Below are positions 7,983 through 17,229 of a DNA stretch of 64,000 bases, piece by piece (the first letter of the stretch is position 1; each line of letters opens with the position of its first letter). Made by a program: the position numbers and the translations under genes. The stretch is taken from NCBI GenBank assembly GCA_023435895.1, contig JAEZLH010000007.1:108218-172217 (forward strand). The letters run 5' to 3'. Origin of the DNA: Bacillota bacterium. Its GTDB lineage: Bacteria > Bacillota > Clostridia > Lachnospirales > Lachnospiraceae. Under the pieces are notes generated by a model. The model saw only the letters and a list, made by a program, of their open reading frames with translations. It was not told the DNA's origin and ran no database searches.

Positions 7983-9818
7983 TTAAGAAAGAGTCGCCTC
8001 TTTTTCATCAAATAATGCTTCAAATTCTTCTCTCGTGATTCGTTCCTTCTGAATTAACAGATCTGCACAGGACTCCAAAATTGCTCGATGCTCAATCAAG
8101 ACACGCTTTGCCTCCTGATAACATTCATCAATGATAGTACGAACCTCTTCGTCAATTTTGTTGGCAACACTCTCACTAAAGCTTCTGGTATGTGCTAAAT
8201 CCCTTCCGATAAATACCTCATCATCGTCATTGTCATAGTTAACCATACCCACAGAGTTTGAGAAGCCATATCTGGTAACCATTGCCCTTGCTGTTTTCGT
8301 TGCAACCTTAATATCGTTGGATGCACCCGTTGTGATATCATCAAGAACCAATTCCTCTGCAGCTCTTCCCGCAAGATCTACAACAATCTCCTGTCTCATC
8401 CTGCTCTTTGTATTGAACATTTCATCCTTTTCCGGAAGAGGCATTGTAAAACCTGCTGCACCGTTACCGGTAGGAATAATAGAAATAGTATATACGGGTC
8501 CCACATCAGGGAGCTTATGGAACAGAATCGCATGACCCGCTTCATGGTATGCGGTAATTCTCTTTTCTTTCTCTGTGATTACCTTGCTCTTCTTCTCTGT
8601 TCCGATTCCTACTTTAATAAAGGATTTCTTAATATCTTCATCGGTGATAAAGCTTCTGTCATCCTTTGCTGCTCCAATTGCAGCTTCATTCAACAGATTC
8701 TCCAAATCAGCACCGGTAAAACCTGCGGTTGTCTGAGCCACCTGTTTCAGGTCAACATCATCACCCAAAGGCTTGCCTTTTGCGTGAACTTGAAGGATTT
8801 CTTCTCTTCCCTTTACATCTGGGCGACCCACCGTTACTTTACGGTCAAAGCGTCCGGGTCTTAATATAGCCGGATCTAATATATCCACACGGTTGGTTGC
8901 TGCCATTACGATAATGCCTTCATTGGTTCCAAATCCATCCATCTCAACCAACAATTGGTTAAGTGTCTGTTCTCTTTCATCATGACCGCCGCCCATGCCG
9001 GTTCCTCTTCTTCTTGCAACCGCGTCAATTTCATCAATAAAGACAATACAAGGAGAATTTTTCTTTGCATCTTCAAATAAATCTCTTACTCTGGATGCAC
9101 CAACACCTACGAACATTTCTACAAAGTCAGAACCTGAGATGGAGAAGAACGGTACTCCCGCTTCGCCTGCTACCGCCTTGCCAAGTAAAGTCTTACCTGT
9201 TCCGGGAGGTCCTACTAAGAGAACGCCTTTTGGTATTCTTGCCCCTAGCTGAATATATTTCTTGGGAGACTTTAGGAAATCAACAATTTCTCTAAGTTCT
9301 TCCTTTTCTTCTTCCAGACCCGCAACATTCTTAAAGGTGACATTTTTATTCTCATCTGTGGTCATCTTTGCCCGGCTCTTGCCAAAGTTCATGACCTTGC
9401 TATTGCCTCCGCCCACAGATGCCTGATTAGACAAGAAGGAGAATAGTACAATAATTACCACAAATACCAAAACATATGGCAATATTGTTGTCAGCCATAT
9501 ACTTGGCTTTTCTATATTATGAACCACAGGGGTTAAGCCAGCATTTCTGGCATATTTATTGACTTCATTAACATCGGTGGACTGGAATGTTTTTTCCTTT
9601 TTATCCTTGGTTGTAACGGTTACCTGACCGTTTGGAACCTCTTGGCTCGGATATATATTAATCGCTTCAACCTGTTCATTTTTAACATCCTTCATAAACT
9701 GCACTTCAGAATATTCTCCAGAATCCTTAAAGTCAAAGATTCTTGAAGCATATAAGGTAGCTATCACGATAAGTAAAATGATAATATACCAGCCATAGCC
9801 TTTTATCTGTTTTCTCAC
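7983..9818 (-). CDS. ftsH: ATP-dependent zinc metalloprotease FtsH
   Basis: FtsH is a membrane-anchored AAA+ protease that degrades misfolded and regulatory membrane proteins. Two transmembrane helices (about 8-25 and 108-130) flank an extracytoplasmic domain. The AAA module has Walker A GPPGTGKT (203-210), a FIDEID Walker B and the pore motif VEMFVGVGASRVRD. The zinc site HEAGH is in the C-terminal protease domain. Length 611 is normal. The start codon is GTG, fixed by GGAGGTTGTTTA. It follows hpt and tilS, the same order as in Bacillus. Confidence 0.97.
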   Translation of the reverse strand: MRKQIKGYGWYIIILLIVIATLYASRIFDFKDSGEYSEVQFMKDVKNEQVEAINIYPSQEVPNGQVTVTTKDKKEKTFQSTDVNEVNKYARNAGLTPVVHNIEKPSIWLTTILPYVLVFVVIIVLFSFLSNQASVGGGNSKVMNFGKSRAKMTTDENKNVTFKNVAGLEEEKEELREIVDFLKSPKKYIQLGARIPKGVLLVGPPGTGKTLLGKAVAGEAGVPFFSISGSDFVEMFVGVGASRVRDLFEDAKKNSPCIVFIDEIDAVARRRGTGMGGGHDEREQTLNQLLVEMDGFGTNEGIIVMAATNRVDILDPAILRPGRFDRKVTVGRPDVKGREEILQVHAKGKPLGDDVDLKQVAQTTAGFTGADLENLLNEAAIGAAKDDRSFITDEDIKKSFIKVGIGTEKKSKVITEKEKRITAYHEAGHAILFHKLPDVGPVYTISIIPTGNGAAGFTMPLPEKDEMFNTKSRMRQEIVVDLAGRAAEELVLDDITTGASNDIKVATKTARAMVTRYGFSNSVGMVNYDNDDDEVFIGRDLAHTRSFSESVANKIDEEVRTIIDECYQEAKRVLIEHRAILESCADLLIQKERITREEFEALFDEKEATLS

Positions 9819-9917
9819 TAAACAACCTCCCTACTTTTTATTTTAGCAAACCAATTTCTCTTATAATATACGTCAACCAAAAAAAGATGTTCGCACTCTT
9901 TTATGGCTGTATAAATT

Positions 9918-10436
9918 CTATTCCACAACTCCAATGTAAGGCAGATTTCGATAGAGTTGATCATAATCAAGACCATAGCCAACCACAAACTCATCCGGAA
10001 TTACAAAACCAACATATTTTACTTCAACTTCTTTTTCTCTTCTGTCCGGTTTATCAAGCAGTGTACAGATAGTCAAACTTTCCGGCGCCCTTGTTCCAAG
10101 CAAATCCTTCAGGTGTGCAAGAGTTCTACCGGAATCAATAATATCTTCAATAATAATAACATTTCTTCCTTGAATGGATTCGTCCAAATCCTTTAAAATT
10201 CTAACTCTTCCTGAGCTTACTGTTTCGCTTCCGTAACTGGATACCGACATAAAATCCAGTGTTACTGGAATCGTAATTCTCTTTGCAAGCTCACAGCAGA
10301 AGAAGACACTTCCTTTTAAGATACAGATAAGATGAACGCTTTGCCCTTCATAATCTTTGCTGATTTGCTCAGCCAATTCCTTAATTCTTAAGTCAACCTT
10401 TTCTTCAGAAATCATGACTTTAACGTCTCGTAACAT
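9918..10436 (-). CDS. hpt: Hypoxanthine phosphoribosyltransferase
   Basis: This purine-salvage enzyme makes IMP or GMP from hypoxanthine or guanine and PRPP. The PRPP-binding motif is VIIIEDIIDSGRTLAHL; the flexible-loop region (DFMSVSSYGSETVSSG) and C-terminal VGFVIPDEFVVGYGLDYDQLYRNL are typical. Length is 172. Two starts are possible. ATG at 10436 has a strong GGAGGACATTGT, so it is chosen; it overlaps the tilS end by 25 bases. ATG at 10415 would give a 4-base ATGA overlap but has a poor ribosome site. Coupled translation with tilS is likely either way. Confidence 0.95.
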   Translation of the reverse strand: MLRDVKVMISEEKVDLRIKELAEQISKDYEGQSVHLICILKGSVFFCCELAKRITIPVTLDFMSVSSYGSETVSSGRVRILKDLDESIQGRNVIIIEDIIDSGRTLAHLKDLLGTRAPESLTICTLLDKPDRREKEVEVKYVGFVIPDEFVVGYGLDYDQLYRNLPYIGVVE

Positions 10437-11872
10437 ACAATGTCCTCCAAATCAATCATTTTCATCAATAGTACATTTTTTGTGGTTTCATCCACTTTAT
10501 ATTTTTCACTGATACGTTCCCCTAATCCGGGAATCCACATTATGTGACTGCCATCGGTAATAAGAAGCTGGCTGTCTCTTTGCTTTTGAGGGATTTTATG
10601 GTCAATAAAATAATCCTTTAGCTTCTTCCTTCCTCCTGCAGCATTCACCTGGAGAAAGTCTCCTTCTCTTCTTGTTCTGATTTCAACAGCATTCTCTATT
10701 TTATCATAATCAAACCACTTGATACAACTACTTTTCGGAATCGGTTCATCTTTTTTGTAGGATATTAGTTGCGTTTCCAGCCTTTTCCCGATTTCAGCTA
10801 TCAAAATCTCACCAGGAATTTCTAGAGTGATTGCAGGAAAGGGGGTTAGCTCCTTTTTTTCTCCTTTTGATGGTTTCAATCGAAATATCCTAATAGAGTC
10901 ATAACCCTTTTCCCCTATTAGCTGATACGGTAGATTTACATACCTTCCGACCTGCTTCACTTTCAGGGACAGAATTGATTCCACATGTTTTAATTCCAAA
11001 TCCTTATGACTTCCCGCGCAAAGCTCCAACACTCTTTTGATTATACCCTTTTGAATCACTATGTCTTCCTTCTCAAGACTCTGAATATTTATCTGATATA
11101 CATTATCTTTTTGCACGACCAAAGTATGGAATCGATCCGAAACCATGTTCTCAATATAAAGATATGCCTCTTTTAGCTGTGACGCAGCGTCAATGATATG
11201 ATCCACAGTGCCAACATTTATCTCTGAGGTTGCATAAGGAAGTATTCGATTCCTGATTTTATTCCTGGTATAGTCCTCTGTAAGGTTGGTAGAATCTGTT
11301 TTATAATCAATCTTCTCTCTTTTCAGAAATTCCTCTATCTCTCTTCTCTCAGCAAAAAGAATTGGTCTGATAATCGTAGCTTCACTATCTTCTTCTACCA
11401 TCTCTCGCGTTGGATCAATTCCAGTCAACCCTTTTATCCCCGTTCCACGGAATAAATGAAAAAGAATCGTCTCTGCATTATCGTTTTTATTATGTGCAAT
11501 TGCTATTTTATTACACTCATTTTTTCTACAACTTTCTAAAAAAGCCTGATACCTGACCTTTCTTCCAGCTTCCTCCTCGGAAAGTCCTTCCTTCTTTGCA
11601 ATCTCCTTCACAGAATAAAAATAAGAATCAATTTCCAACTTCCACCTCTTACAAAGCTCCTTTACAAAAGCTTCATCTTCAAAAGCTTCCTCTCCTCTTA
11701 TCCCGTGATTGACATGGACTACCCTAATCTCTGCTCCCACTTCTTTACAAACCGATATCAGAACATACAAAAGGCAGACAGAATCTGCACCACCGGACAC
11801 ACCTACAACTATCCTATCTCCCTTTTCTATCATTTTATTCAATTTAATGTAGTCCCATGCTCTTTGAATCAT
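10412..11872 (-). CDS. tilS: tRNA(Ile)-lysidine synthase
   Basis: The enzyme ligates lysine to C34 of the AUA-reading tRNA(Ile), changing its decoding. The PP-loop VVGVSGGADSVCLLYVL lies near residue 22. VVHVNHGIRGEEA, AIAHNKNDNAETILFHLFRGTGIKGLTGI and the C-terminal TilS domain (LQVNAAGGRKKLKDYFIDHKIP) are all present. Length 486 is normal. It overlaps hpt at its 3' end and sits downstream of spoIIE, the same order as in Bacillus. Confidence 0.96.
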   Translation of the reverse strand: MIQRAWDYIKLNKMIEKGDRIVVGVSGGADSVCLLYVLISVCKEVGAEIRVVHVNHGIRGEEAFEDEAFVKELCKRWKLEIDSYFYSVKEIAKKEGLSEEEAGRKVRYQAFLESCRKNECNKIAIAHNKNDNAETILFHLFRGTGIKGLTGIDPTREMVEEDSEATIIRPILFAERREIEEFLKREKIDYKTDSTNLTEDYTRNKIRNRILPYATSEINVGTVDHIIDAASQLKEAYLYIENMVSDRFHTLVVQKDNVYQINIQSLEKEDIVIQKGIIKRVLELCAGSHKDLELKHVESILSLKVKQVGRYVNLPYQLIGEKGYDSIRIFRLKPSKGEKKELTPFPAITLEIPGEILIAEIGKRLETQLISYKKDEPIPKSSCIKWFDYDKIENAVEIRTRREGDFLQVNAAGGRKKLKDYFIDHKIPQKQRDSQLLITDGSHIMWIPGLGERISEKYKVDETTKNVLLMKMIDLEDIVCYETLKS

Positions 11873-11965
11873 CTTTATCCTATCTTTTCAATTATTTCCT
11901 TGAAAATATCAATCTTATTCTAACTGTTTTATTTTAATTTTTCAATGAAATTTTCTCATTTATCT

Positions 11966-14254
11966 CTATTTAAGCCAAATTCCGGCGGTAATTACCGTCA
12001 TATCATCCTTAGGGGTATAATTAGTCTGGGACAAGCTGATATCCAGAATCCGATTGGCAATCTCTTGTGGATTACTACCGGAAATACCCATAATCAATTG
12101 TTCCATAGCAGCTTCTTTGTCTTCCTCCTTTAGGCTATCAAGTACCCCGTCCGTAACCATAATTATAATATCCCCTTCATAGAGCTTCTTGGTAACCGTA
12201 TCATAATCCACATTACCAAACATCCCAATGGGCAGCGTAGTGGAACGAATTGTTTCAACCCAATTTTCCCGTTTGATAAAAGCCGCCGCTGCTCCAATTT
12301 TGATAAATTCACACATTCCTGTAAACTGATTAATAATGCTTAAGTCAATGGTAGAGAAGGTCTGCCTGTCCGATTTCAGTACCAGACTTGAATTAATCAG
12401 TTTAATTGCAGTCTCTGCTTTAAAGCCCGATTCTATCATTTGCTCCAGCAAAGACATCACCATTTCGCTCTCATCACTTGCCTCTTTACCGGTTCCCATT
12501 CCATCCGATAATGCCAGCATATACTCACCATTCTCCATATTAAGTAGCGAAAAATTATCCCCGGATACATTCTCCTTCATGGTTCTTGCAACTCCGGTTA
12601 ATACTTTAAATTTTGTATCCTCTACAAACGCAAAGTTCTCCATCTCGCCTGATATCACTGACTTTGAGGATTCTGATACCCTCATACGTGTACCAATTAC
12701 CTCGGATATTACTGCTGCGGCCTCCTTGGCAGTGATACATCTTCCGGTATTACAAGATGCACTCAAATATACCTCTTTTCTCTTATCCCCCCGTTCAAAT
12801 ATGGTAATGTCTTTGGCATGAATATGCTCTGCTCGCAACCTTCTATCTAAGCGATCTTCCTCAGAATGCGGTGACTGTGCTGTTTCATAGATTTCTCCGC
12901 TGATGTCTTGAATTACCGAGGATACATCTTTTAGCTGCTCTGCAATCACCTCCCTGCTCTCAGACATTCTGCTATTCCAGATTTTATTGAGTTTAACAAT
13001 TTCAAATCCCCGATTGGTTTCTCTGATGAAGTCATCCACACAAATACAATCCTGCATAAAGTAATCCGGTATGTCTTCTTTTTCTATACTCCCTTTCTTT
13101 TCCGCTGCTTCAAACAAAGCACATGCTGCCTGATAAGTCTGATTGAATTTTGTATCCCAACAGTTATTACAATTTTTACAGTTCTTACATAGCTTATCCG
13201 ATATATCCTCAAAAATTCCATTAATATCATTTTGTAACACTTTTGTTTGATTTTCCGATATGGTATCCAATGTCTTTGATAACTTTAAAAAGGACTCCGA
13301 AAAAATCCTCATTCTTGTTTTTGCAATCTTTCTCAGGTTTTGGGCTGCCAACATCTCCTGCCTCCCCGTCCCGCCTGCTGCCTCCGCGCGATAGATAAGA
13401 TTGTTTGGAAGTAACAGAAAAAGTATGACTGCAGAAACCAATGCCCCTACCTCTCGTGTATTGAGCTTTATACTTTCTCCAACAGAACTTAATAATGCTG
13501 CAGTGATCAAATATATGGTTGCCGTAGGAAATCGCCCCATCTCCCTGAAAATCGCCGGAATAATTCCCATCATGGTCAGCATCCCCACATCAGAAAGCGC
13601 TGCTCCCCGCAAACTAAGCGCAAAGCCGCACACCGCTCCAGTTATGGTTCCCTGTCCAACACCATATTTATATGTAAAAAATAAGATAACAAAAAATACT
13701 ACTGTCTCTAGTGGTGCCAAATAATCGTTTTTAAATTCCGGAATTGCATATACACACACCGCCATCATCACTGCAATACTGACCATTTGTTCATTGGTCA
13801 TTTTATATCCCTTTACACTTTGTATAATATAATCGATTCCATTCTTAAACATAACACCCGATATAATCACAATTACGGTTTCCAAAAATGCCACTGTCAA
13901 ATAGTTGACCAGCTGTGTACCCGGGCTAATCTCTAGAGTGGAAAATATAAAAAGCAATGCGGATGGAATGGTATACATTACAGGGAGAGGTATTGCTCTG
14001 TTCTTAATCCATGGTATTTCAAATAAAATTAAGCTCGTTAGGAGTGCCAATGTATACTTTAAAATTTGCGTAGAACCCATCACGGATGCTACACCCAAAA
14101 AGGAAACAGCAAATGCAGCTCCCCCTCCCGTCTTTCCAAGATAAGATGCTGTAAAATATCCGATTGCTAATGGGTTCATTCCAAAGAATGCTGCCCTTGA
14201 TACTACAAACCCCAATAAATGAACTAATAATATTCTCCGATTAATGCCTTTCAT
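11966..14254 (-). CDS. spoIIE: Stage II sporulation protein E (PP2C phosphatase)
   Basis: SpoIIE sits at the asymmetric septum, interacts with FtsZ and dephosphorylates SpoIIAA to release sigma-F in the forespore. The N-terminal half has about ten hydrophobic helices. A cysteine-rich stretch (LCKNCKNCNNCWDTKFN) and a linker follow, then a PP2C domain with YMLALSDGMGTGKEASDES and IIIMVTDGVLDSL. An upstream in-frame TTG (14281) lies in the leader. ATG at 14254 is chosen because GGAGGATCATTCATA precedes it, giving 762 residues. Its promoter shows the unusual spacing of Spo0A-activated promoters. Confidence 0.95.
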   Translation of the reverse strand: MKGINRRILLVHLLGFVVSRAAFFGMNPLAIGYFTASYLGKTGGGAAFAVSFLGVASVMGSTQILKYTLALLTSLILFEIPWIKNRAIPLPVMYTIPSALLFIFSTLEISPGTQLVNYLTVAFLETVIVIISGVMFKNGIDYIIQSVKGYKMTNEQMVSIAVMMAVCVYAIPEFKNDYLAPLETVVFFVILFFTYKYGVGQGTITGAVCGFALSLRGAALSDVGMLTMMGIIPAIFREMGRFPTATIYLITAALLSSVGESIKLNTREVGALVSAVILFLLLPNNLIYRAEAAGGTGRQEMLAAQNLRKIAKTRMRIFSESFLKLSKTLDTISENQTKVLQNDINGIFEDISDKLCKNCKNCNNCWDTKFNQTYQAACALFEAAEKKGSIEKEDIPDYFMQDCICVDDFIRETNRGFEIVKLNKIWNSRMSESREVIAEQLKDVSSVIQDISGEIYETAQSPHSEEDRLDRRLRAEHIHAKDITIFERGDKRKEVYLSASCNTGRCITAKEAAAVISEVIGTRMRVSESSKSVISGEMENFAFVEDTKFKVLTGVARTMKENVSGDNFSLLNMENGEYMLALSDGMGTGKEASDESEMVMSLLEQMIESGFKAETAIKLINSSLVLKSDRQTFSTIDLSIINQFTGMCEFIKIGAAAAFIKRENWVETIRSTTLPIGMFGNVDYDTVTKKLYEGDIIIMVTDGVLDSLKEEDKEAAMEQLIMGISGSNPQEIANRILDISLSQTNYTPKDDMTVITAGIWLK

Positions 14255-14316
14255 TATGAATGATCCTCCCGTTTCTGCCAATAAGATTCTTGTCTTAGCT
14301 TTAAGACTGTGCTGTC

Positions 14317-14349
14317 ATTATAGGCATACCTCTCCAAAATCTTTGTCAA
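14317..14349 (-). promoter_or_regulatory. spoIIE promoter, sigma-A hexamers with 21-bp spacing
   Basis: On the reverse strand TTGACA (14349-14344) is separated from TATAAT (14322-14317) by exactly 21 bp. Bacillus spoIIE and spoIIG have consensus-like hexamers with 21-22 bp spacing and need Spo0A~P. TGTCAAA-like sequences, one base from the 0A-box core TGTCGAA, occur at 14376-14382 and overlapping the -35. Transcription would start near 14310, leaving about 55 bases of leader. The rest of 14383-14780 shows no gene or clear element. Confidence 0.75.
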
Positions 14350-14781
14350 ATCAAATACTGCCTTCCCTTAAACTTTTTGACAATAACTCCATGGAAAAGG
14401 TGAATATCCCGAATATAGGGAGCTCATTCTATTTAAGAACATAACAAAAGACCCATTTCATTTTTTCGATTAATCCCCTCTTAAAAAGCCGCTCCTCACC
14501 GATTAACTTTAATGAAAAATTCAGATTTCTAAATCGTAACACAAAATAAAGTGTTCAAGATTTATATTTAAGACACTATCTTGTATGAGAAATAATATTA
14601 CCAATTTCCATCATTCTTTGTATAGATTTTCTATCCACTTCACCAATATCACCCTCTGGTTGATATTGATTCTATAAACCTATCTCTTCCCATGTAGAAG
14701 AATGCAGAAATCTTTTTTCTTTCATGCTATAGGATCTTGATTAACACGATCGCAAAAACCACCCACGACATAAAAGGGTAC

Positions 14782-14811
14782 AAAAAAAGGAAGTTGATTA
14801 ACAACTTCCTT
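14782..14811 (-). terminator. Intrinsic terminator of the tRNA-Met gene
   Basis: The stem AAGGAAGTTG/CAACTTCCTT has a 5-base loop. On the reverse strand it is followed directly by a T-run, right after the tRNA 3' end. Confidence 0.85.
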
Positions 14812-14817
14812 AATAAA

Positions 14818-14891
14818 TAGCGAAGGACGGATTTGAACCGCCGACACCGCGGGTATGAACCGCGTGCTCTCGCCAACTGAGCTACTTCGCC
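14818..14891 (-). tRNA. tRNA-Met (CAT), elongator type
   Basis: The reverse strand folds as a full cloverleaf. The acceptor is GGCGAAG/CTTCGCT with discriminator A, and the D-arm contains AGCTCAGTTGGCGAGAGC. The anticodon stem CGCGG/CCGCG carries loop TTCATAC (anticodon CAT), and the T-arm has GGTTCAAATCC. G1 pairs as a wobble with U72 rather than showing the 1-72 mismatch of an initiator tRNA, so elongator Met is favoured. The CCA end is not encoded. Bacillus also has a tRNA-Met between the divIC region and spoIIE. Confidence 0.93.
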
Positions 14892-14906
14892 AAAGTCACG
14901 AACCTT

Positions 14907-14935
14907 ATTATATCTTTTAAATGATTGCTTGTCAA
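14907..14935 (-). promoter_or_regulatory. Consensus sigma-A promoter of tRNA-Met
   Basis: On the reverse strand TTGACA (14935-14930), 17 bp, then TATAAT (14912-14907) are exact consensus. The predicted start is just a few bases before the tRNA 5' end. Confidence 0.9.
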
Positions 14936-15080
14936 TCATTTTATTAAAGATTCTTAATTCGCACAGTAATCATTGCTACGGTTCACTTCCTGATAAAGTT
15001 AAGGATATGATTTCGGAAAATATTTCTTAAGCATTCTTTAACCCTATACCTTTGAGCGAGTAAATGTAAACTATGATAAA

Positions 15081-15368
15081 CTATTTCTTTGGCTGAAATA
15101 TTATTTCGTCCTTATAAACAAGATTCAATTGCTTTCTGGCGATATCTTCTATGTACTTTCTTGTTTTCGTATATTCCTTCTTATCTTTGATTTCATCCTT
15201 ACGACTATTCTCTTTATCGATATCCTTATTTACGCTCGCCAGAGTCTGCTCTGCTGCTGCTTTCTCTTGAGCCAATCCCACCTTACTGTAGGAAACAATT
15301 CCACAAAGGATCAATACAACAAATGCCACCATTCCAAGTCCCTTTTTTGTTTTCTTTCTCCTTCTCAT
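15081..15368 (-). CDS. divIC: Septum formation initiator, DivIC/FtsB family
   Basis: This small bitopic division protein has a basic N-terminus (MRRRKKTKKGLG), one transmembrane helix (about 12-32) and an extracytoplasmic coiled coil rich in E/K/D. It ends with the family's conserved ARKQLNLVYKDEIIFQP. DivIC works with FtsL and DivIB at the septum. An in-frame TTG at 15389 lacks a ribosome site. ATG at 15368 has GGAGAGG in front and gives 95 residues. It follows yabQ, as in Bacillus. Confidence 0.85.
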   Translation of the reverse strand: MRRRKKTKKGLGMVAFVVLILCGIVSYSKVGLAQEKAAAEQTLASVNKDIDKENSRKDEIKDKKEYTKTRKYIEDIARKQLNLVYKDEIIFQPKK

Positions 15369-15425
15369 ACCGATATCCTCTCCTATCAATCAACTAGGAC
15401 TACTTGTCCACCCTCTATTTATCTT

Positions 15426-16112
15426 TTACTTATCTCTTTTCTTAAGTGGAACCGGATGTACTTCCACAACTCTTCTGGCACTCATCTCTGGAACGGGTTG
15501 TTTCTTCCCATCTTGCGTTTGAGGCTTTCTGTTGCCTTTCTTTTCTCCAGCTTTCTTATCCCCGGCTTTCTTTTTAGCTGATTTTATATCATCCAACCGT
15601 TGCTTTTTCTTTCTCTTTTCTTCCCTCTTTAATTGTCTCTTTGTCAAAGACTTTTGCTTTTTTGCTGACAGTCTTATTCTAACTGATTGCATCCTTTTTT
15701 TCAATCTTTTGTTGTGGTAATTTATTACTATTTTACCCTTCTTAGCGACGAATTTTGCTATTTTAATTACTTTTCTGATAATAAGCAGGAAGGGTGAAAG
15801 TATCATATGAATTAGTTTAGTAAGAAGGGTAACAAACGCCTCACTAATTGCCATATGATAGACCGTCATACCAATTGCCATTCCTAATACAGAGAATCCA
15901 CGTATAATTCCGTTGTTCTCTTTGTACATCATAATAAAGATGAACAAGCTTGCGCAAACCCAGAAAATCAAATCTTCCATTGATATCAAAAAATATCCAT
16001 GTTTTATGATCCTGCGAAATATTCTTATCACATCATATACCATTAAAAGAAGGGCGCCCCACAATATGGACACCAGAAAAAATTGCAGTTCTACTGAAAT
16101 TGCATGACTCAT
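15426..16112 (-). CDS. yabQ: Spore cortex protein YabQ
   Basis: The 228-residue membrane protein begins with MSHAISVELQFFLVSILWGALLLMVYD and has four or five hydrophobic helices up to about residue 130. A very basic, lysine-rich cytoplasmic tail follows. This matches YabQ, a mother-cell protein needed for cortex formation in Bacillus. The long KKK/R tail is more extended than in Bacillus. It lies 9 bp downstream of yabP, so the two are co-transcribed and probably coupled. Confidence 0.88.
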   Translation of the reverse strand: MSHAISVELQFFLVSILWGALLLMVYDVIRIFRRIIKHGYFLISMEDLIFWVCASLFIFIMMYKENNGIIRGFSVLGMAIGMTVYHMAISEAFVTLLTKLIHMILSPFLLIIRKVIKIAKFVAKKGKIVINYHNKRLKKRMQSVRIRLSAKKQKSLTKRQLKREEKRKKKQRLDDIKSAKKKAGDKKAGEKKGNRKPQTQDGKKQPVPEMSARRVVEVHPVPLKKRDK

Positions 16113-16121
16113 ACAGACCTC

Positions 16122-16412
16122 CTATTTAAAAAGCCTGCCAAAGATAGATTCCCCACTTTTCCCAGTAGCCCCATCAGAATAAGTCAAGCTATCAATACGC
16201 CCGTCAATATCAACTTCACCCTTTTCAAGTGTTAGCCGGTTTACATGAAGTTCACTTCCCCGTATCATTAAAACTCCTTGCTCTGTTTGAAGTAATACTT
16301 CCCCTGCATCAAAGGAGAGAACATCATTTACACCTGTTATTGTCGCTGCTTTTCTTGCAGTAATATTCAACTTATGCCCTTTTAATGTATTCTGCAACTG
16401 TCTTTCTTCCAT
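16122..16412 (-). CDS. yabP: Sporulation protein YabP
   Basis: The 96-residue beta-rich protein carries the YabP/YqfC pattern (LNITARKAATITGVNDVLSFDAGEVLLQTEQGVLMIRGSELHVNRLTLEKGEVDIDGRIDSLTYSD). YabP is made in the mother cell and is needed for spore cortex development in Bacillus. The ATG has GAGGAGGCTTTTTCT. The yabP-yabQ pair is intact and in the usual order. Confidence 0.92.
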   Translation of the reverse strand: MEERQLQNTLKGHKLNITARKAATITGVNDVLSFDAGEVLLQTEQGVLMIRGSELHVNRLTLEKGEVDIDGRIDSLTYSDGATGKSGESIFGRLFK

Positions 16413-16568
16413 AGAAAAAGCCTCCTCATATTATAACTGGCATATTTCGTTCAAAAGTTGAACAAGATATACCTTGTTAAGTATATGAGAAGACTTCATA
16501 CTTCATGACACATCCGAATGACATTGAGTTTTCAAAATAATACCGGAACAGAATTCTGTAAAATAGTG

Positions 16569-16808
16569 TTACAGATATCGATATAGTTCCTTGGCATCAT
16601 CCTTTCTGGTAGTTTCCTGAACATCTAACACCTCTACCTTGACTGCTTTACTACCAAAACCCACCTCTATCACATCCCCTATCTTAACTGTTGCGGATGC
16701 TTTGGCAGGATTGCCGTTAATCATAACTCTTCCGGCATCACAGGCTTCATTGGCAATGGTTCTTCTCTTAATAATCCTGGATACCTTTAAAAATTTATCT
16801 AATCTCAA
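16569..16808 (-). CDS. rqcP: RqcP (YabO), S4-domain ribosome quality-control factor
   Basis: The protein starts MRLDKFLKVSRIIKRRTIAN and has one S4 RNA-binding domain. RqcP binds stalled 50S subunits and supports RqcH in adding C-terminal alanine tails. An ATG-less upstream reading (TTG at 16820) falls on the ribosome site itself. The in-frame TTG at 16808, preceded by GGAGGTTGTTT, restores the normal N-terminus at 79 residues. Its place between mazG/hup and yabP matches Bacillus yabO. Confidence 0.9.
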   Translation of the reverse strand: MRLDKFLKVSRIIKRRTIANEACDAGRVMINGNPAKASATVKIGDVIEVGFGSKAVKVEVLDVQETTRKDDAKELYRYL

Positions 16809-16841
16809 AACAACCTCCAAAACGTTAATTTTTTCAATAAT

Positions 16842-16897
16842 AAAAAGGCTGTTTTAAAGCCTTTCCCCCTAGTAGGAAACCGGAATTAAAACAGCCT
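16842..16897 (-). terminator. Terminator downstream of hup
   Basis: The arms AGGCTGTTTTAA (16846-16857) and TTAAAACAGCCT (16886-16897) are perfect complements with a 28-base loop that contains a small extra pairing. On the reverse strand the stem is followed by TTTTTAT. It separates hup from rqcP, so rqcP-yabP-yabQ must have its own promoter or rely on readthrough. Confidence 0.75.
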
Positions 16898-16914
16898 CTT
16901 TTGTCTACAATCAA

Positions 16915-17190
16915 CTATGCGTTGATAACATCCTTTAAAGCCTTACCTGCTTTGAACTTAGGTGCTTTAGAAGCAGCAATTGTAATAGTTTCCTTTGTTA
17001 AAGGATTTCTGCCGGTTCTAGCGGGTCTCTCGGATACTTCGAAAGTACCGAAGCCAACTAACTGAACCTTCTCGCCTTTTGTTAATTCTTCTGTAACGAC
17101 ATCAATAAAAGCTTTTAATGCTTTTTCAGAATCCTTTTTGGAAAATTCTGTCTTTTCAGCAATAGCCGCAACTAATTCTGCTTTGTTCAT
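16915..17190 (-). CDS. hup: HU-family DNA-binding protein
   Basis: The 91-residue protein is a standard HU histone-like protein: MNKAELVAAIAEKTEFSKKD, VQLVGFGTFEVSERPARTGRNPLTKETI with the DNA-minor-groove arm, and C-terminal KAPKFKAGKALKDVIN. It compacts and bends DNA as a homodimer. It sits 40 bp downstream of mazG and is followed by a strong terminator. Confidence 0.97.
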   Translation of the reverse strand: MNKAELVAAIAEKTEFSKKDSEKALKAFIDVVTEELTKGEKVQLVGFGTFEVSERPARTGRNPLTKETITIAASKAPKFKAGKALKDVINA

Positions 17191-17229
17191 GGATTTTACT
17201 CCTCCTCTAACGTATTTATTATATTTTAT

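Noticed and set aside
14727..14939. A 70-residue reading frame over the tRNA
   Set aside because: It is a shadow of the tRNA-Met gene and its terminator and promoter.
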